Of a DNA stretch of 64,000 nucleotides, positions 55,732 through 64,000 are shown one piece after another. The stretch covers positions 5,704,001-5,768,000 of the forward strand of contig NZ_CP011254.1 of NCBI RefSeq assembly GCF_001006005.1, in the 5' to 3' direction. Both the position numbers and the translations under genes were made by a program. The stretch is from Serratia fonticola. Its GTDB lineage: Bacteria; Pseudomonadota; Gammaproteobacteria; Enterobacterales; Enterobacteriaceae. Position 1 is the first letter of the stretch; each line of letters opens with the position of its first letter. Below the pieces are notes generated by a model. The model saw only the letters and a list, made by a program, of their open reading frames with translations, had not been told where the DNA came from and did no database searches.

Positions 55732-57189
55732 TCAGAACATCGGCTGTGCCATCTGCACCAGCGTGATCAGCGGCTGCGGGTAGATACCCAGCAACAGCAC
55801 CAACGCGGCAGAGATCAGCACCACCACACCACCGGCAGTCAATGCCCAGTTGTTTGGTGTATCACGAACCAGCGTTTCCGGCGCACTGAGGAACAGGCTG
55901 ACGGTCACACGCAGGTAGTAGTACAAACCGATCGCACTACCCAGCACCACGGCACCGGTCAACCACCACAGGTGAGCACTGACGCCCATCGCAATCACGA
56001 AGAACTTACCGATAAAGCCCAGCGTCATCGGGATACCGGCCAGGGACAGCATCATCACAGTCATAACCGCTGACAGGATTGGCTTGTGCCAGAACAGGCC
56101 GCGATAGGAGAACAGCGAGTCGGCGTCCGGGCCACGGTACGGGCTGGACATCAGGCTAACCACACCGAAGGCACCCAAGCTGCTGAACAGATAACCGGCC
56201 AGATAAACCCCGGCGGTTTCCAGCGACAGCTGGTGGGTTTGCACCGCAACCAGTGCCACCAGCAGATAACCCAGGTGAGCGATCGAGGAGTAACCCAGCA
56301 GTCGCTTGATGTTGGTCTGGCTGATCGCCATCAGGTTACCGAACAGGATCGAGCAGACGGCGATGATCGACAACACCATCCGCAGCGCTTCGTTGTCGGC
56401 AGCCGGTGCATACAGGAACAAACGCATCACGACGGCGAAGATCGCAATCTTGCTGGCAGTAGCCAGGAAGGTTGAAACCGGCGCTGGCGCCCCTTGATAC
56501 ACATCCGGCGTCCACAGCTGGAAAGGTACCAGGGAGAGTTTGAAGCCCAGACCGACGATCATCATGCCCATGCCTGCCAGGATCAGCGGCTGATGCATCA
56601 TGTTCTCCTGCATGCTCTTGCCCAGGCCTGCCAGTGACAGGTCACCGGATTCGGCGTACAGCAGCGCCATGCCGAACAGCAGGAAGCTGGAGGCCGCCGC
56701 AGACAGCACCATGTACTTGATGGCCGCTTCCAGCGAACGCTTCTGGCGATAGGCATACCCTATCAGACCAAACAGCGGCAGCGAGATCAGCTCAATACCC
56801 AGGAACAGAGAAGCCAGGTGGTTGGCGCTCGCCAGCAGAATGCCACCCATGGTAGCAATCAGCACCAGCAGGTAGAACTCTTCGCGGTTATCCGGGTAAC
56901 CCACCAGCCATGGATAGGCGAAGGTACAGGTTGCCAGACTAGCCAGCACCACCAGCCCGGTATAGAACATCGAGTAACCGTCAACCCGCACCAGCGGGGT
57001 GACGTCCATTGGGCCTACCTGGCCAACAAAGTAGAGTGAAAGCAGCGCCAGGTTAAGACCGATCACTGTCAGGGTGGCGTTGATAAAGTGGTCGCGTCGC
57101 CACGCAATGCACAGCATCACAACCACCACCGTCAATCCGACGATCAACAGCGGTAACAGTGCGATCAGTTGTTGAGGAGTTATTGTCAT
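55732..57189 (-). CDS. nuoN: NADH-quinone oxidoreductase subunit N
   Basis: An antiporter-like membrane subunit of complex I, 485 residues. Conserved features: [33 protein letters not shown] with the key glutamate and lysine, [32 protein letters not shown], and [17 protein letters not shown]. It takes part in proton pumping and is the last gene of the nuo operon, six bases after nuoM. Confidence 0.98.
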   Translation of the reverse strand: MTITPQQLIALLPLLIVGLTVVVVMLCIAWRRDHFINATLTVIGLNLALLSLYFVGQVGPMDVTPLVRVDGYSMFYTGLVVLASLATCTFAYPWLVGYPDNREEFYLLVLIATMGGILLASANHLASLFLGIELISLPLFGLIGYAYRQKRSLEAAIKYMVLSAAASSFLLFGMALLYAESGDLSLAGLGKSMQENMMHQPLILAGMGMMIVGLGFKLSLVPFQLWTPDVYQGAPAPVSTFLATASKIAIFAVVMRLFLYAPAADNEALRMVLSIIAVCSILFGNLMAISQTNIKRLLGYSSIAHLGYLLVALVAVQTHQLSLETAGVYLAGYLFSSLGAFGVVSLMSSPYRGPDADSLFSYRGLFWHKPILSAVMTVMMLSLAGIPMTLGFIGKFFVIAMGVSAHLWWLTGAVVLGSAIGLYYYLRVTVSLFLSAPETLVRDTPNNWALTAGGVVVLISAALVLLLGIYPQPLITLVQMAQPMF

Positions 57190-57195
57190 GGCGAA

Positions 57196-58725
57196 TTACG
57201 GCCTTGTTGTTGAAATTGCTGAAACTGACGGACCAAACCAGTGTTGCACGTTGCTCATCGCCGCACTTGAGGTATCGAGGATTGGCTGAGGATAGACACC
57301 CAGCAGCACCAGCAGTACCACCAACAGCAGAATGATAAACAGTTCACGTGCGGTCATGCCCGGCAACGGTTGATCAGATTTCGGGGTGCCGTAGTAGGCA
57401 CGCTGCATCATGATCAACGAGTAAACCGAAGCAAACACCAGACCGAAGGTAGAAATCACGGTGATCACTGGTACAACCTGGAAGCTGCCGAACAGGATCA
57501 TGAATTCACCGACGAAGTTACCGGTACCCGGCATCCCCAGAGTTGCCACCGCGAAGAACAGTGACAGCGCAGGAAGGTACTTGATACGTCCCCACAGGCC
57601 GCCCATCTGACGCATATCGCGAGTGTGCAGACGTTCGTACAGCTGGCCACAGATGATGAACATACCAGCGGCAGACAAGCCGTGAGCGATCATCTGGATC
57701 ACCGCACCCTGGTAAGCCAGCTGGCTACCGGTGTAGATGGCGATCAGCACAAAGCCCATATGGGAAACGGAGGTATAGGCAATCAGACGTTTGATATCGG
57801 TCTGTGCGAACGCCATCCATGCACCGTAGAAGATACCAATCACACCCAGCCACATGGCGATAGGGGCAAACTCGGCGGACGCGTTCGGGAACAGCGGCAG
57901 GCTGAAACGCAGCAGGCCGTAGGCCGCCGTCTTCAGCAAGATCCCCGCCAGGTCGACAGAACCCGCCGTTGGTGCCTGGCTATGCGCATCAGGCAACCAA
58001 CCGTGTAATGGCACCACCGGCATTTTCACCGCAAACGCGATGAAGAAGCCCAGCATCAACAGGTATTCAACGTTGTGCGACATCGGGGTTTTCAGCAGAT
58101 CTTCGTAGTTGAAGGTCCACACGCCGGTCGCATTGTAGTGCACGAATACCAGGCCCATGATCGCAATCAGCATCACCAGACCGCTGGCCTGGGTATAGAT
58201 GAAGAACTTGGTTGCTGCGGTGATACGGGTTTTACCATCCGATGCTTTATGACCCCACAAGGCGATCAGGAAGTACATCGGCACCAGCATCATTTCCCAG
58301 AAGAAGAAGAACAGGAACAGGTCGATGGCGAGGAACACACCGATCACGCCGCCCAGGATCCACAACAGGTTCAGGTGGAAGAAGCCCTGATACTTCTGGA
58401 TTTCACGCCAGGAACAGAGGATCGCCAACACGCCCAGGAAACCGGTCAGCACTACCATCAGCAGTGACAGACCGTCCAGCGCCAGGTGAATGCTGATGCC
58501 AAAGCGCGGGATCCACGGCAACATAAACTCAGACTGCCACTGCGGCACGCCCTGCGGTTTTATCAACGAATAGCCCCCCTGCAACCACAGTTGCAGAGAA
58601 AGCGCCAACGTCAGCCCCATTGCGATCAACGCTATCCAGCGCGGCGCCTTAGTACCGAAACGCTCGCACTGCCAGCACAGCAGACCGCCGATAAAGGGGA
58701 TAAGAATTAGCCAAGGTAATAGCAT
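57196..58725 (-). CDS. nuoM: NADH-quinone oxidoreductase subunit M
   Basis: An antiporter-like membrane subunit of 509 residues. The key glutamate lies in FFFFWEMMLVPMYFLI; the lysine region is FFIAFAVKMPVVPLHGWLPDAHSQAP; a second proton-path region follows at RLIAYTSVSHMGFVL. It lies between nuoL and nuoN. Confidence 0.98.
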   Translation of the reverse strand: MLLPWLILIPFIGGLLCWQCERFGTKAPRWIALIAMGLTLALSLQLWLQGGYSLIKPQGVPQWQSEFMLPWIPRFGISIHLALDGLSLLMVVLTGFLGVLAILCSWREIQKYQGFFHLNLLWILGGVIGVFLAIDLFLFFFFWEMMLVPMYFLIALWGHKASDGKTRITAATKFFIYTQASGLVMLIAIMGLVFVHYNATGVWTFNYEDLLKTPMSHNVEYLLMLGFFIAFAVKMPVVPLHGWLPDAHSQAPTAGSVDLAGILLKTAAYGLLRFSLPLFPNASAEFAPIAMWLGVIGIFYGAWMAFAQTDIKRLIAYTSVSHMGFVLIAIYTGSQLAYQGAVIQMIAHGLSAAGMFIICGQLYERLHTRDMRQMGGLWGRIKYLPALSLFFAVATLGMPGTGNFVGEFMILFGSFQVVPVITVISTFGLVFASVYSLIMMQRAYYGTPKSDQPLPGMTARELFIILLLVVLLVLLGVYPQPILDTSSAAMSNVQHWFGPSVSAISTTRP

Positions 58726-58768
58726 GGCGTTTTGTGTCCCTTATATGAATAATCTAAAAAACTTGTAT

Positions 58769-58792
58769 CGGGCCCTTGTTCGACAAGGGCCG
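58769..58792. repeat. Hairpin in the nuoL-nuoM gap
   Basis: CGGGCCCTTGT pairs with ACAAGGGCCG around a three-base loop, in the only sizeable gap (98 bases) of this nuo segment. No T run follows, so it is more likely an mRNA-stabilising or REP-like structure than a terminator. Confidence 0.7.
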
Positions 58793-58823
58793 AACCCAAA
58801 ATGCGTCTGTTTAAATTATTCAG

Positions 58824-60671
58824 TTAAACCAAAATCAACAGAGCCAGTACCAGCACTGCACCCACACCCATAGACGCGATATACCAGCGGATCTGACCGT
58901 TCTCACTCACCGTCAGGCCACGGTTCCCCCAGCGGGAGAACAGCGCAGGCAGGTTCATCAGTGAGTTCAGCGGATCGCTTTGCAGCAGCTTGGCGATACC
59001 CAGGTATGGCTTGACGAACACTTTGTCATACAGCCAGTCGAAGCCCCAGGCATGGAACCACCAGGTCGAGAAGAAACGACCCGGAGCGCTGTTCGCGATG
59101 CTGTTGACCAGGCGACGTTGGCCCAGCCACAGCGCAGCTGCCAGCAGGATCCCGACGATAGCGACCACGCCAGAGGCGATCTCCAACGTCAGAACGCTAC
59201 CGTGTGTCAGTTCGGTGGTTTCCGGCAGTACACCCTGCAACGGCGGCACAATCATCGCGCCGACGAAGGTGGACAGCACCATCAGAACCAACAGTGGCAG
59301 GTGGTGAGTAATACCTTTGCCCGCATGCGCTTTGATTTTCTCTTCGCCGTGGAACACGATGAAGATCATGCGGAAGGTATACAGTGAGGTCATGAATGCA
59401 CCAATCAGACCGGCTATCATCAGGTTGAAGTGGCCGTTCGCCATGGCGCCCGCCAGGATTTCATCCTTACTGAAGAAGCCAGCGGTGACGATAGGCAGAG
59501 CAGACAGCGCCGCGCCCCCCACCAGGAAGCACACATACACCAGCGGAATGCTCTTGCGCAGGCCACCCATCTTGAAGATGTTCTGCTCATGATGACAGGC
59601 CAGGATCACCGAACCGGAGGACAGGAACAGCAGCGCCTTGAAGAATGCGTGAGTCATCAGGTGGAAGATGGCCGCATCCCATGCTTGCACGCCCAGCGCC
59701 AGGAACATGTAGCCAATCTGGCTCATGGTGGAATAGGCAAGTACGCGTTTGATGTCGGTCTGCACCAGCGCGGCAAAGCCCGCCAGCAGCAGCGTAACGC
59801 CACCAATGATACCGACCAGATTCAGCACTTCCGGCGTCATCAGGAACAGGCCATGCATACGGGCAATCAGGTAGACACCTGCGGTAACCATGGTTGCCGC
59901 GTGGATCAATGCAGATACCGGGGTTGGACCCGCCATCGCATCTGCCAGCCAGGTTTGCAACGGCAGCTGAGCCGATTTACCGACTGCGCCACCCAGTAAC
60001 ATCAGGGTTGCCCAGGTTAACGCCGTATCGCCAACCGCCAGTTTCTGCGGTGCCAGCACCATCAGTTCACGGATGTTCAGCGTACCCAGCTCGTGGTACA
60101 GAATGAACAGCGCAATGGCCAGGAACACGTCGCCCACGCGGGTAACGATAAAGGCTTTCATTGCCGCCGCGCCGTTGGCCGGATCTTTGTAGTAGAAACC
60201 GATCAACAGGTAGCTGCACAGGCCCACGCCTTCCCAACCCAGGTACATCAGCAGCAGGTTGTCTGCCAGTACCAATACCACCATGCTGGCGATAAACAGG
60301 TTGGTGTAAGCGAAGAAGCGGGAGTAGCCCTCTTCACCACGCATGTACCAGGAAGCATACATGTGGATCAGGAAGCCAACGCCGGTGACCACTGACAACA
60401 TGGTCAGCGACAGGCCGTCCAGCACCAGGGTAACGCCGACGTTAAAGTCGCCAACGCTCATCCAGTTCCACAGGCTTTGCTCATACAGCTGCACGCCAGC
60501 GGCCTTTTGGCCCAGGAAATCAATCGCCACATACACCGTGACCAGTGCCGCCAGGCCAATCGACCCTACGCCAACGGTAGCCGCGGTGTTTTCAGACCAG
60601 CGACCACGGGAAAATGCCAACAGCAGGAACCCGATCAGCGGTAGCAGAATAGTTAAATATAATAGGTTCAT
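58824..60671 (-). CDS. nuoL: NADH-quinone oxidoreductase subunit L
   Basis: 615 residues, the largest antiporter-like subunit, at the tip of the membrane arm. Seen: [18 protein letters not shown] with the key glutamate, [36 protein letters not shown], and the long C-terminal lateral helix region. The start overlaps the nuoK stop by four bases. Confidence 0.98.
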   Translation of the reverse strand: MNLLYLTILLPLIGFLLLAFSRGRWSENTAATVGVGSIGLAALVTVYVAIDFLGQKAAGVQLYEQSLWNWMSVGDFNVGVTLVLDGLSLTMLSVVTGVGFLIHMYASWYMRGEEGYSRFFAYTNLFIASMVVLVLADNLLLMYLGWEGVGLCSYLLIGFYYKDPANGAAAMKAFIVTRVGDVFLAIALFILYHELGTLNIRELMVLAPQKLAVGDTALTWATLMLLGGAVGKSAQLPLQTWLADAMAGPTPVSALIHAATMVTAGVYLIARMHGLFLMTPEVLNLVGIIGGVTLLLAGFAALVQTDIKRVLAYSTMSQIGYMFLALGVQAWDAAIFHLMTHAFFKALLFLSSGSVILACHHEQNIFKMGGLRKSIPLVYVCFLVGGAALSALPIVTAGFFSKDEILAGAMANGHFNLMIAGLIGAFMTSLYTFRMIFIVFHGEEKIKAHAGKGITHHLPLLVLMVLSTFVGAMIVPPLQGVLPETTELTHGSVLTLEIASGVVAIVGILLAAALWLGQRRLVNSIANSAPGRFFSTWWFHAWGFDWLYDKVFVKPYLGIAKLLQSDPLNSLMNLPALFSRWGNRGLTVSENGQIRWYIASMGVGAVLVLALLILV

Positions 60672-60970
60672 CCGCGCATCTCACTGACAGTGTCAATATC
60701 CAGGGTATGCCGACGACGGTAGAGCTGTAGCAGCAACGCCAGGCCGATACTGGCCTCGGCTGCCGCCAGACTGATGGCCAGGATGTACATCACCTGCCCG
60801 TCGGTCTGGCCCCAATAGCTACCCGCCACGATAAACGCCAACGCCGCAGCGTTGATCATCACTTCCAGACTGATCAGCATAAACAGCAGGTTACGGCGTA
60901 ACATCAAGCCAGTCAGCCCCAGGACGAACAGGATCGCCGCCAGGATCAGCCCATGTTGAAGAGGGATCAT
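60668..60970 (-). CDS. nuoK: NADH-quinone oxidoreductase subunit K
   Basis: A protein of 100 residues with three membrane segments. Two membrane glutamates of the proton path are in [10 protein letters not shown] and [13 protein letters not shown]. It overlaps nuoJ and nuoL by four bases each (ATGA), so translation is coupled. Confidence 0.98.
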   Translation of the reverse strand: MIPLQHGLILAAILFVLGLTGLMLRRNLLFMLISLEVMINAAALAFIVAGSYWGQTDGQVMYILAISLAAAEASIGLALLLQLYRRRHTLDIDTVSEMRG

Positions 60971-61527
60971 GCTTGGTCCTCCGATTTTCTTTTCGCCATT
61001 TCGCTGCTTGCCGGGGTATTGCTGAACACTTCACCCGGTTTGTGCTCACGACCAATGTGGAAGGCAACGACCAGGCCCGCCAACAGCAGCATTGAAGCCA
61101 GCTCAACCGCCAGCACGTAAGGACCAAACAGGCTGATCCCGACCGCTTTGGCGTCCACCATCTCACCGGTGATGCCCTGATCGGACACGCTGCGGATCGC
61201 CACAATCAGCACCACCAGCAAGATCAGTGACAACAGACCAGGGCCAATCCAGACGGCAGGCTTCAGCCAGTCGCGTTCTTGCTGCTGCACCGCGTTGCCG
61301 AGGTTGAGCATCATGACCACGAACACGAACAGCACCATAATGGCACCGGCGTAGACGATGATTTCCAGAGCACCCGCAAAGTAGGCACCCAGTGAGAAAA
61401 AGACTGCCGAGATCGCCAGTAAAGAGACGATCAGATACAGCAGCGCATGCACAGGATTGGTATGCGAGATGACGCGAATGGTCGCGATAATCGCAATGAA
61501 CCCTGCCAGATAAAAGGCAATTTCCAT
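60967..61527 (-). CDS. nuoJ: NADH-quinone oxidoreductase subunit J
   Basis: A protein of 186 residues from the ATG giving [16 protein letters not shown], with AAGGAG ten bases upstream; the longer frame is overlap with nuoI. Five membrane segments; [29 protein letters not shown] includes the conserved pi-bulge tyrosine region of the quinone-coupled helix. Confidence 0.97.
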   Translation of the reverse strand: MEIAFYLAGFIAIIATIRVISHTNPVHALLYLIVSLLAISAVFFSLGAYFAGALEIIVYAGAIMVLFVFVVMMLNLGNAVQQQERDWLKPAVWIGPGLLSLILLVVLIVAIRSVSDQGITGEMVDAKAVGISLFGPYVLAVELASMLLLAGLVVAFHIGREHKPGEVFSNTPASSEMAKRKSEDQA

Positions 61528-61540
61528 GCTTGCTGGCTCC

Positions 61541-62083
61541 TTAAGGCAACAGACCTTTGACGTCGATCGGTTTGGCTTCGTTTTCGGCTTCGCCTTTGGC
61601 TTTGCCGTCAATCGCCATACCGGCCATCCGGTAGAAGTTATATTCCGGATATTTACCCGGCCCCGAGATCAACAGATCTTCTTTTTCGTACACCAGATCC
61701 TGGCGCTTGAACTCACCCATTTCGAAATCCGGCGTCAGCTGGATCGCGGTGGTTGGGCAAGCCTCTTCGCACAGACCGCAGAAAATGCAGCGTGAGAAGT
61801 TGATGCGGAAAAACTCCGGATACCAGCGGCCATCTTTCTGCTCTGCTTTTTGCAGGGAGATACAGCCAACCGGACAGGCAACCGCACACAGGTTACAGGC
61901 CACGCAGCGCTCTTCACCGTCCGGATCGCGCGTCAGCACGATGCGGCCACGGTAGCGCGGCGGCAGGTAAACCGGTTCTTCCGGATACATCTGGGTTTCG
62001 CGTTTGGCGAAGGCGTGTAGGCCAATCATCCAAAGGCTGCGCACCTGGGTGCCGAAACCAACCACTAACTCTTTCAATGTCAT
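61541..62083 (-). CDS. nuoI: NADH-quinone oxidoreductase subunit I
   Basis: A peripheral-arm subunit of 180 residues carrying two 4Fe-4S clusters (N6a, N6b). Ligands: Cys60, 63, 66 and 70 in [12 protein letters not shown], and Cys99, 102, 105 and 109 in [12 protein letters not shown]. It links the iron-sulfur chain to the quinone site. Confidence 0.98.
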   Translation of the reverse strand: MTLKELVVGFGTQVRSLWMIGLHAFAKRETQMYPEEPVYLPPRYRGRIVLTRDPDGEERCVACNLCAVACPVGCISLQKAEQKDGRWYPEFFRINFSRCIFCGLCEEACPTTAIQLTPDFEMGEFKRQDLVYEKEDLLISGPGKYPEYNFYRMAGMAIDGKAKGEAENEAKPIDVKGLLP

Positions 62084-62097
62084 GGTTTATTCACCCC

Positions 62098-63075
62098 TTA
62101 TTGAGCGTTGTACAAAATGACCGCGGCGGTTGCCAGCAGGTTCAGCAGCGTCAACGGCAGGCAAATTTTCCAGCCGAAAGACATCACCTGGTCATAACGC
62201 GGACGCGGCAACGAAGCACGGATCAGAATGAACATCACCATGAAGAAGGCCGTTTTCAGTGCGAACCAGATGAATGGCGGCAGGAATGGACCCTGCCAAC
62301 CGCCGAAGAACAACGTCACAATCAGGGCGGACACGGTCACGATACCGATGTATTCCCCCACGAAGAACAGACCGAATTTCATGCCGGAATATTCAATGTG
62401 GTAACCGTCGGCCAGTTCCTGCTCGGCTTCCGGCTGGTCAAATGGGTGGCGGTGACATACCGCCACACCGGCAATCGCAAAGGTAATGAAACCAAAGAAT
62501 TGCGGAATGACGTTCCAGATGTGCGCCTGTGATTCAACAATCGCCTGCATGTTGAACGAGTCGGCTTGCGCCACCACGCCCAGCACGGACAGGCCGAGGA
62601 ACACTTCGTAGCTCAGGGTTTGTGCCGAAGCACGCATCGCCCCTAACAGCGAGTATTTGTTGTTACTGGACCAACCGGCAAACAGCACGGCATACACCGC
62701 CAGGCCAGCCATCATCAGGAAGAACAGAATACCGATGTTGAGATCGGCCACCGACCAGGTCGGGCTGACCGGCACGATGGCAAAGGCCAACAGCAGCGAG
62801 GTAAACGCGATCACCGGGGCCAGCGTAAAGATCATGCGGTCGGCAAAGGTCGGAACCCAGTCTTCTTTGAAGAACATTTTGATCATGTCGGCGACCAGCT
62901 GCAGCGAGCCGCCCCAGCCGACACGGTTTGGCCCGTAACGGTTCTGGAACAGGCCCAGCAGACGGCGTTCGCCGAAGCTCATAAACGCCCCGCAGGTGAC
63001 CACGACCAACAGGATCACCACCGCTTTCAACACGGCGATCAGGATGTCGATCACCTCAGGTGTCAACCAGCTCAT
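62098..63075 (-). CDS. nuoH: NADH-quinone oxidoreductase subunit H
   Basis: A protein of 325 residues with eight membrane segments. It forms much of the quinone chamber: [22 protein letters not shown] in the first loop, then [30 protein letters not shown] with its acidic residues. Its start overlaps the nuoG stop by four bases. Confidence 0.98.
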   Translation of the reverse strand: MSWLTPEVIDILIAVLKAVVILLVVVTCGAFMSFGERRLLGLFQNRYGPNRVGWGGSLQLVADMIKMFFKEDWVPTFADRMIFTLAPVIAFTSLLLAFAIVPVSPTWSVADLNIGILFFLMMAGLAVYAVLFAGWSSNNKYSLLGAMRASAQTLSYEVFLGLSVLGVVAQADSFNMQAIVESQAHIWNVIPQFFGFITFAIAGVAVCHRHPFDQPEAEQELADGYHIEYSGMKFGLFFVGEYIGIVTVSALIVTLFFGGWQGPFLPPFIWFALKTAFFMVMFILIRASLPRPRYDQVMSFGWKICLPLTLLNLLATAAVILYNAQ

Positions 63076-64000
63076 AGTGCCGCCTCCCGCAGATTTTCAA
63101 CCTTCGCACCCACCAGTACCGGCGGGATCCCTGGCAAGCCGAGCGGCAAACCAACCTGGCCTTGGCTCAGGGTTTCACTCAGGCGTACCGGCAAACGCAG
63201 CGTTTGACCTGCACAGCTGAACTCGACCCAGGCACCGGCATTGACACCAAGCTGTGCGGCATCGGCAACGTTGATCATCACGTAGGCCTGAGGCATACGC
63301 TGCTGGATCACTGCGGAGCGCTGCGACATTTCGTCACTGCCAAACAGGTGGTAATACGGCGCAACACGCCAGCCTTCGGCTTTGAACGCCGTAGGGATAG
63401 CGGTGAAGTAACCGAGGTTGCCCTCCCCTGCTTCGATCAGGCGGATACCCGGATCGCCATGGCGCAGTTTGCCACCCACTTCAGCCTGGAATTTGTTCCA
63501 TGCCTGCGGTGAGTTCCAACCTGGTGCCCAGGCAAATGGGATCTGCTGACGGTCAGCCAGCGGGCTGTTGTTCCCTTCCATCGAGAAGGCGAACATGGTG
63601 TCTTTATCCTGCGGCTGGCGCGGTTCATGCACGCTGATATCGGCACGCATCGCGGTGCGGCCGCTGTAGCGGTGCGGTGAACGGGCCAGTTTCTGACCAC
63701 GGATGCGGAAGGTCGCATCTGGGGCAGCTTCGACAATACCTTGCAACTGCGGCAATGCGCTCACGCAGGCGGCAATCACGTCATCGAGCTGGGTCCAGTC
63801 AACCTGGCGGCTGGTGTAGGTGGAGTGCAGCGAGTGCATCCAACGCCAGCTTTCCAACATCACGCTGTAGATATTTTTCTTGGCATCATCGTAATAAGCC
63901 GGGTCGTAGACCTGGAAGAAGCGCTGTGCGCGGCCTTCCTGGCTGACCAAGGTCCCATCGCTCTCTGCAAAACTGGCCGCAGACAGGATCAGGTTGGCTT
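63072..64000 (-). CDS. nuoG: NADH-quinone oxidoreductase subunit G, C-terminal part
   Basis: The last 308 residues of the gene; the rest lies beyond the right edge. The visible part begins [17 protein letters not shown] and continues [20 protein letters not shown], which is the molybdopterin-oxidoreductase-like C-terminal region of NuoG. The iron-sulfur domains are outside the window. Confidence 0.96.
   Translation of the reverse strand, partial: ANLILSAASFAESDGTLVSQEGRAQRFFQVYDPAYYDDAKKNIYSVMLESWRWMHSLHSTYTSRQVDWTQLDDVIAACVSALPQLQGIVEAAPDATFRIRGQKLARSPHRYSGRTAMRADISVHEPRQPQDKDTMFAFSMEGNNSPLADRQQIPFAWAPGWNSPQAWNKFQAEVGGKLRHGDPGIRLIEAGEGNLGYFTAIPTAFKAEGWRVAPYYHLFGSDEMSQRSAVIQQRMPQAYVMINVADAAQLGVNAGAWVEFSCAGQTLRLPVRLSETLSQGQVGLPLGLPGIPPVLVGAKVENLREAAL

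Overview
The window looks like a chromosomal segment of an enterobacterium of the Yersiniaceae, most probably Serratia. This rests on gene content, on E. coli-like gene order (ompC-micF-rcsDB/rcsC-gyrA-ubiG-nrdAB-yfaE, menFDHBCE-elaB, nuoG to nuoN) and on very high similarity to known enterobacterial proteins; species cannot be fixed from the sequence alone. Most of it is conserved backbone. The accessory parts are two chaperone-usher fimbrial loci, a decayed corridor next to a tRNA-Ser gene, a giant cyclic glucan synthase gene, and several small transporter/regulator genes.

Layout. 1-2.9 kb (minus): start of an usher gene, fimbrial chaperone, major fimbrial subunit and two small regulators (LuxR type and CadC-type winged helix). 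2.9-4.5 kb: almost no intact gene, but debris of an IS1-type insA, a frameshifted cspA-like gene and the tail of a DUF4942 island protein, ending at tRNA-Ser(UGA). 4.7-7.3 kb: osmE, a VOC-fold protein, ompC with OmpR sites, and the divergent small RNA micF with a good marbox. 7.7-15.2 kb: MFS transporter, then the Rcs phosphorelay rcsD-rcsB and convergent rcsC. 15.3-23.2 kb: gyrA, divergent ubiG, and nrdA-nrdB-yfaE with DnaA and NrdR sites upstream.

23.2-29.7 kb (minus): a complete fimbrial operon, subunit-chaperone-usher-minor subunit-second subunit. It is flanked on both sides by decayed copies of the 3' end of the neighbouring cinA-like gene, and preceded by a small Hok-like ORF that runs into a palindromic repeat. 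29.7-34.7 kb: cinA-like yfaY, tyrP with a double TyrR box, yfaZ, katA. 34.8-42.0 kb (minus): the menaquinone genes menF, menD, menH, menB, menC, menE, tightly overlapped from menD to menE. 42.3-50.9 kb: an 8.7-kb ndvB-type cyclic beta-1,2-glucan synthase gene lying between menF and elaB, which are neighbours in E. coli. 51-55.7 kb: elaB, ycdZ with a textbook CRP site, an MFS and a DMT transporter, and a divergent LysR regulator. 55.7-64 kb (minus): the distal complex I operon nuoN, M, L, K, J, I, H and the C-terminal part of nuoG.

Themes. Envelope biology dominates: fimbriae, porin and its antisense RNA, Rcs envelope stress signalling, periplasmic glucan, outer-membrane proteins. Respiration (menaquinone, complex I) and deoxynucleotide synthesis are the other blocks. 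I did not find a clearly new multi-gene system. The best leads are the duplicated scars around the second fimbrial operon, the Hok-like ORF fused to a repeat, the gene graveyard beside tRNA-Ser, and possible small RNA structure ahead of katA.
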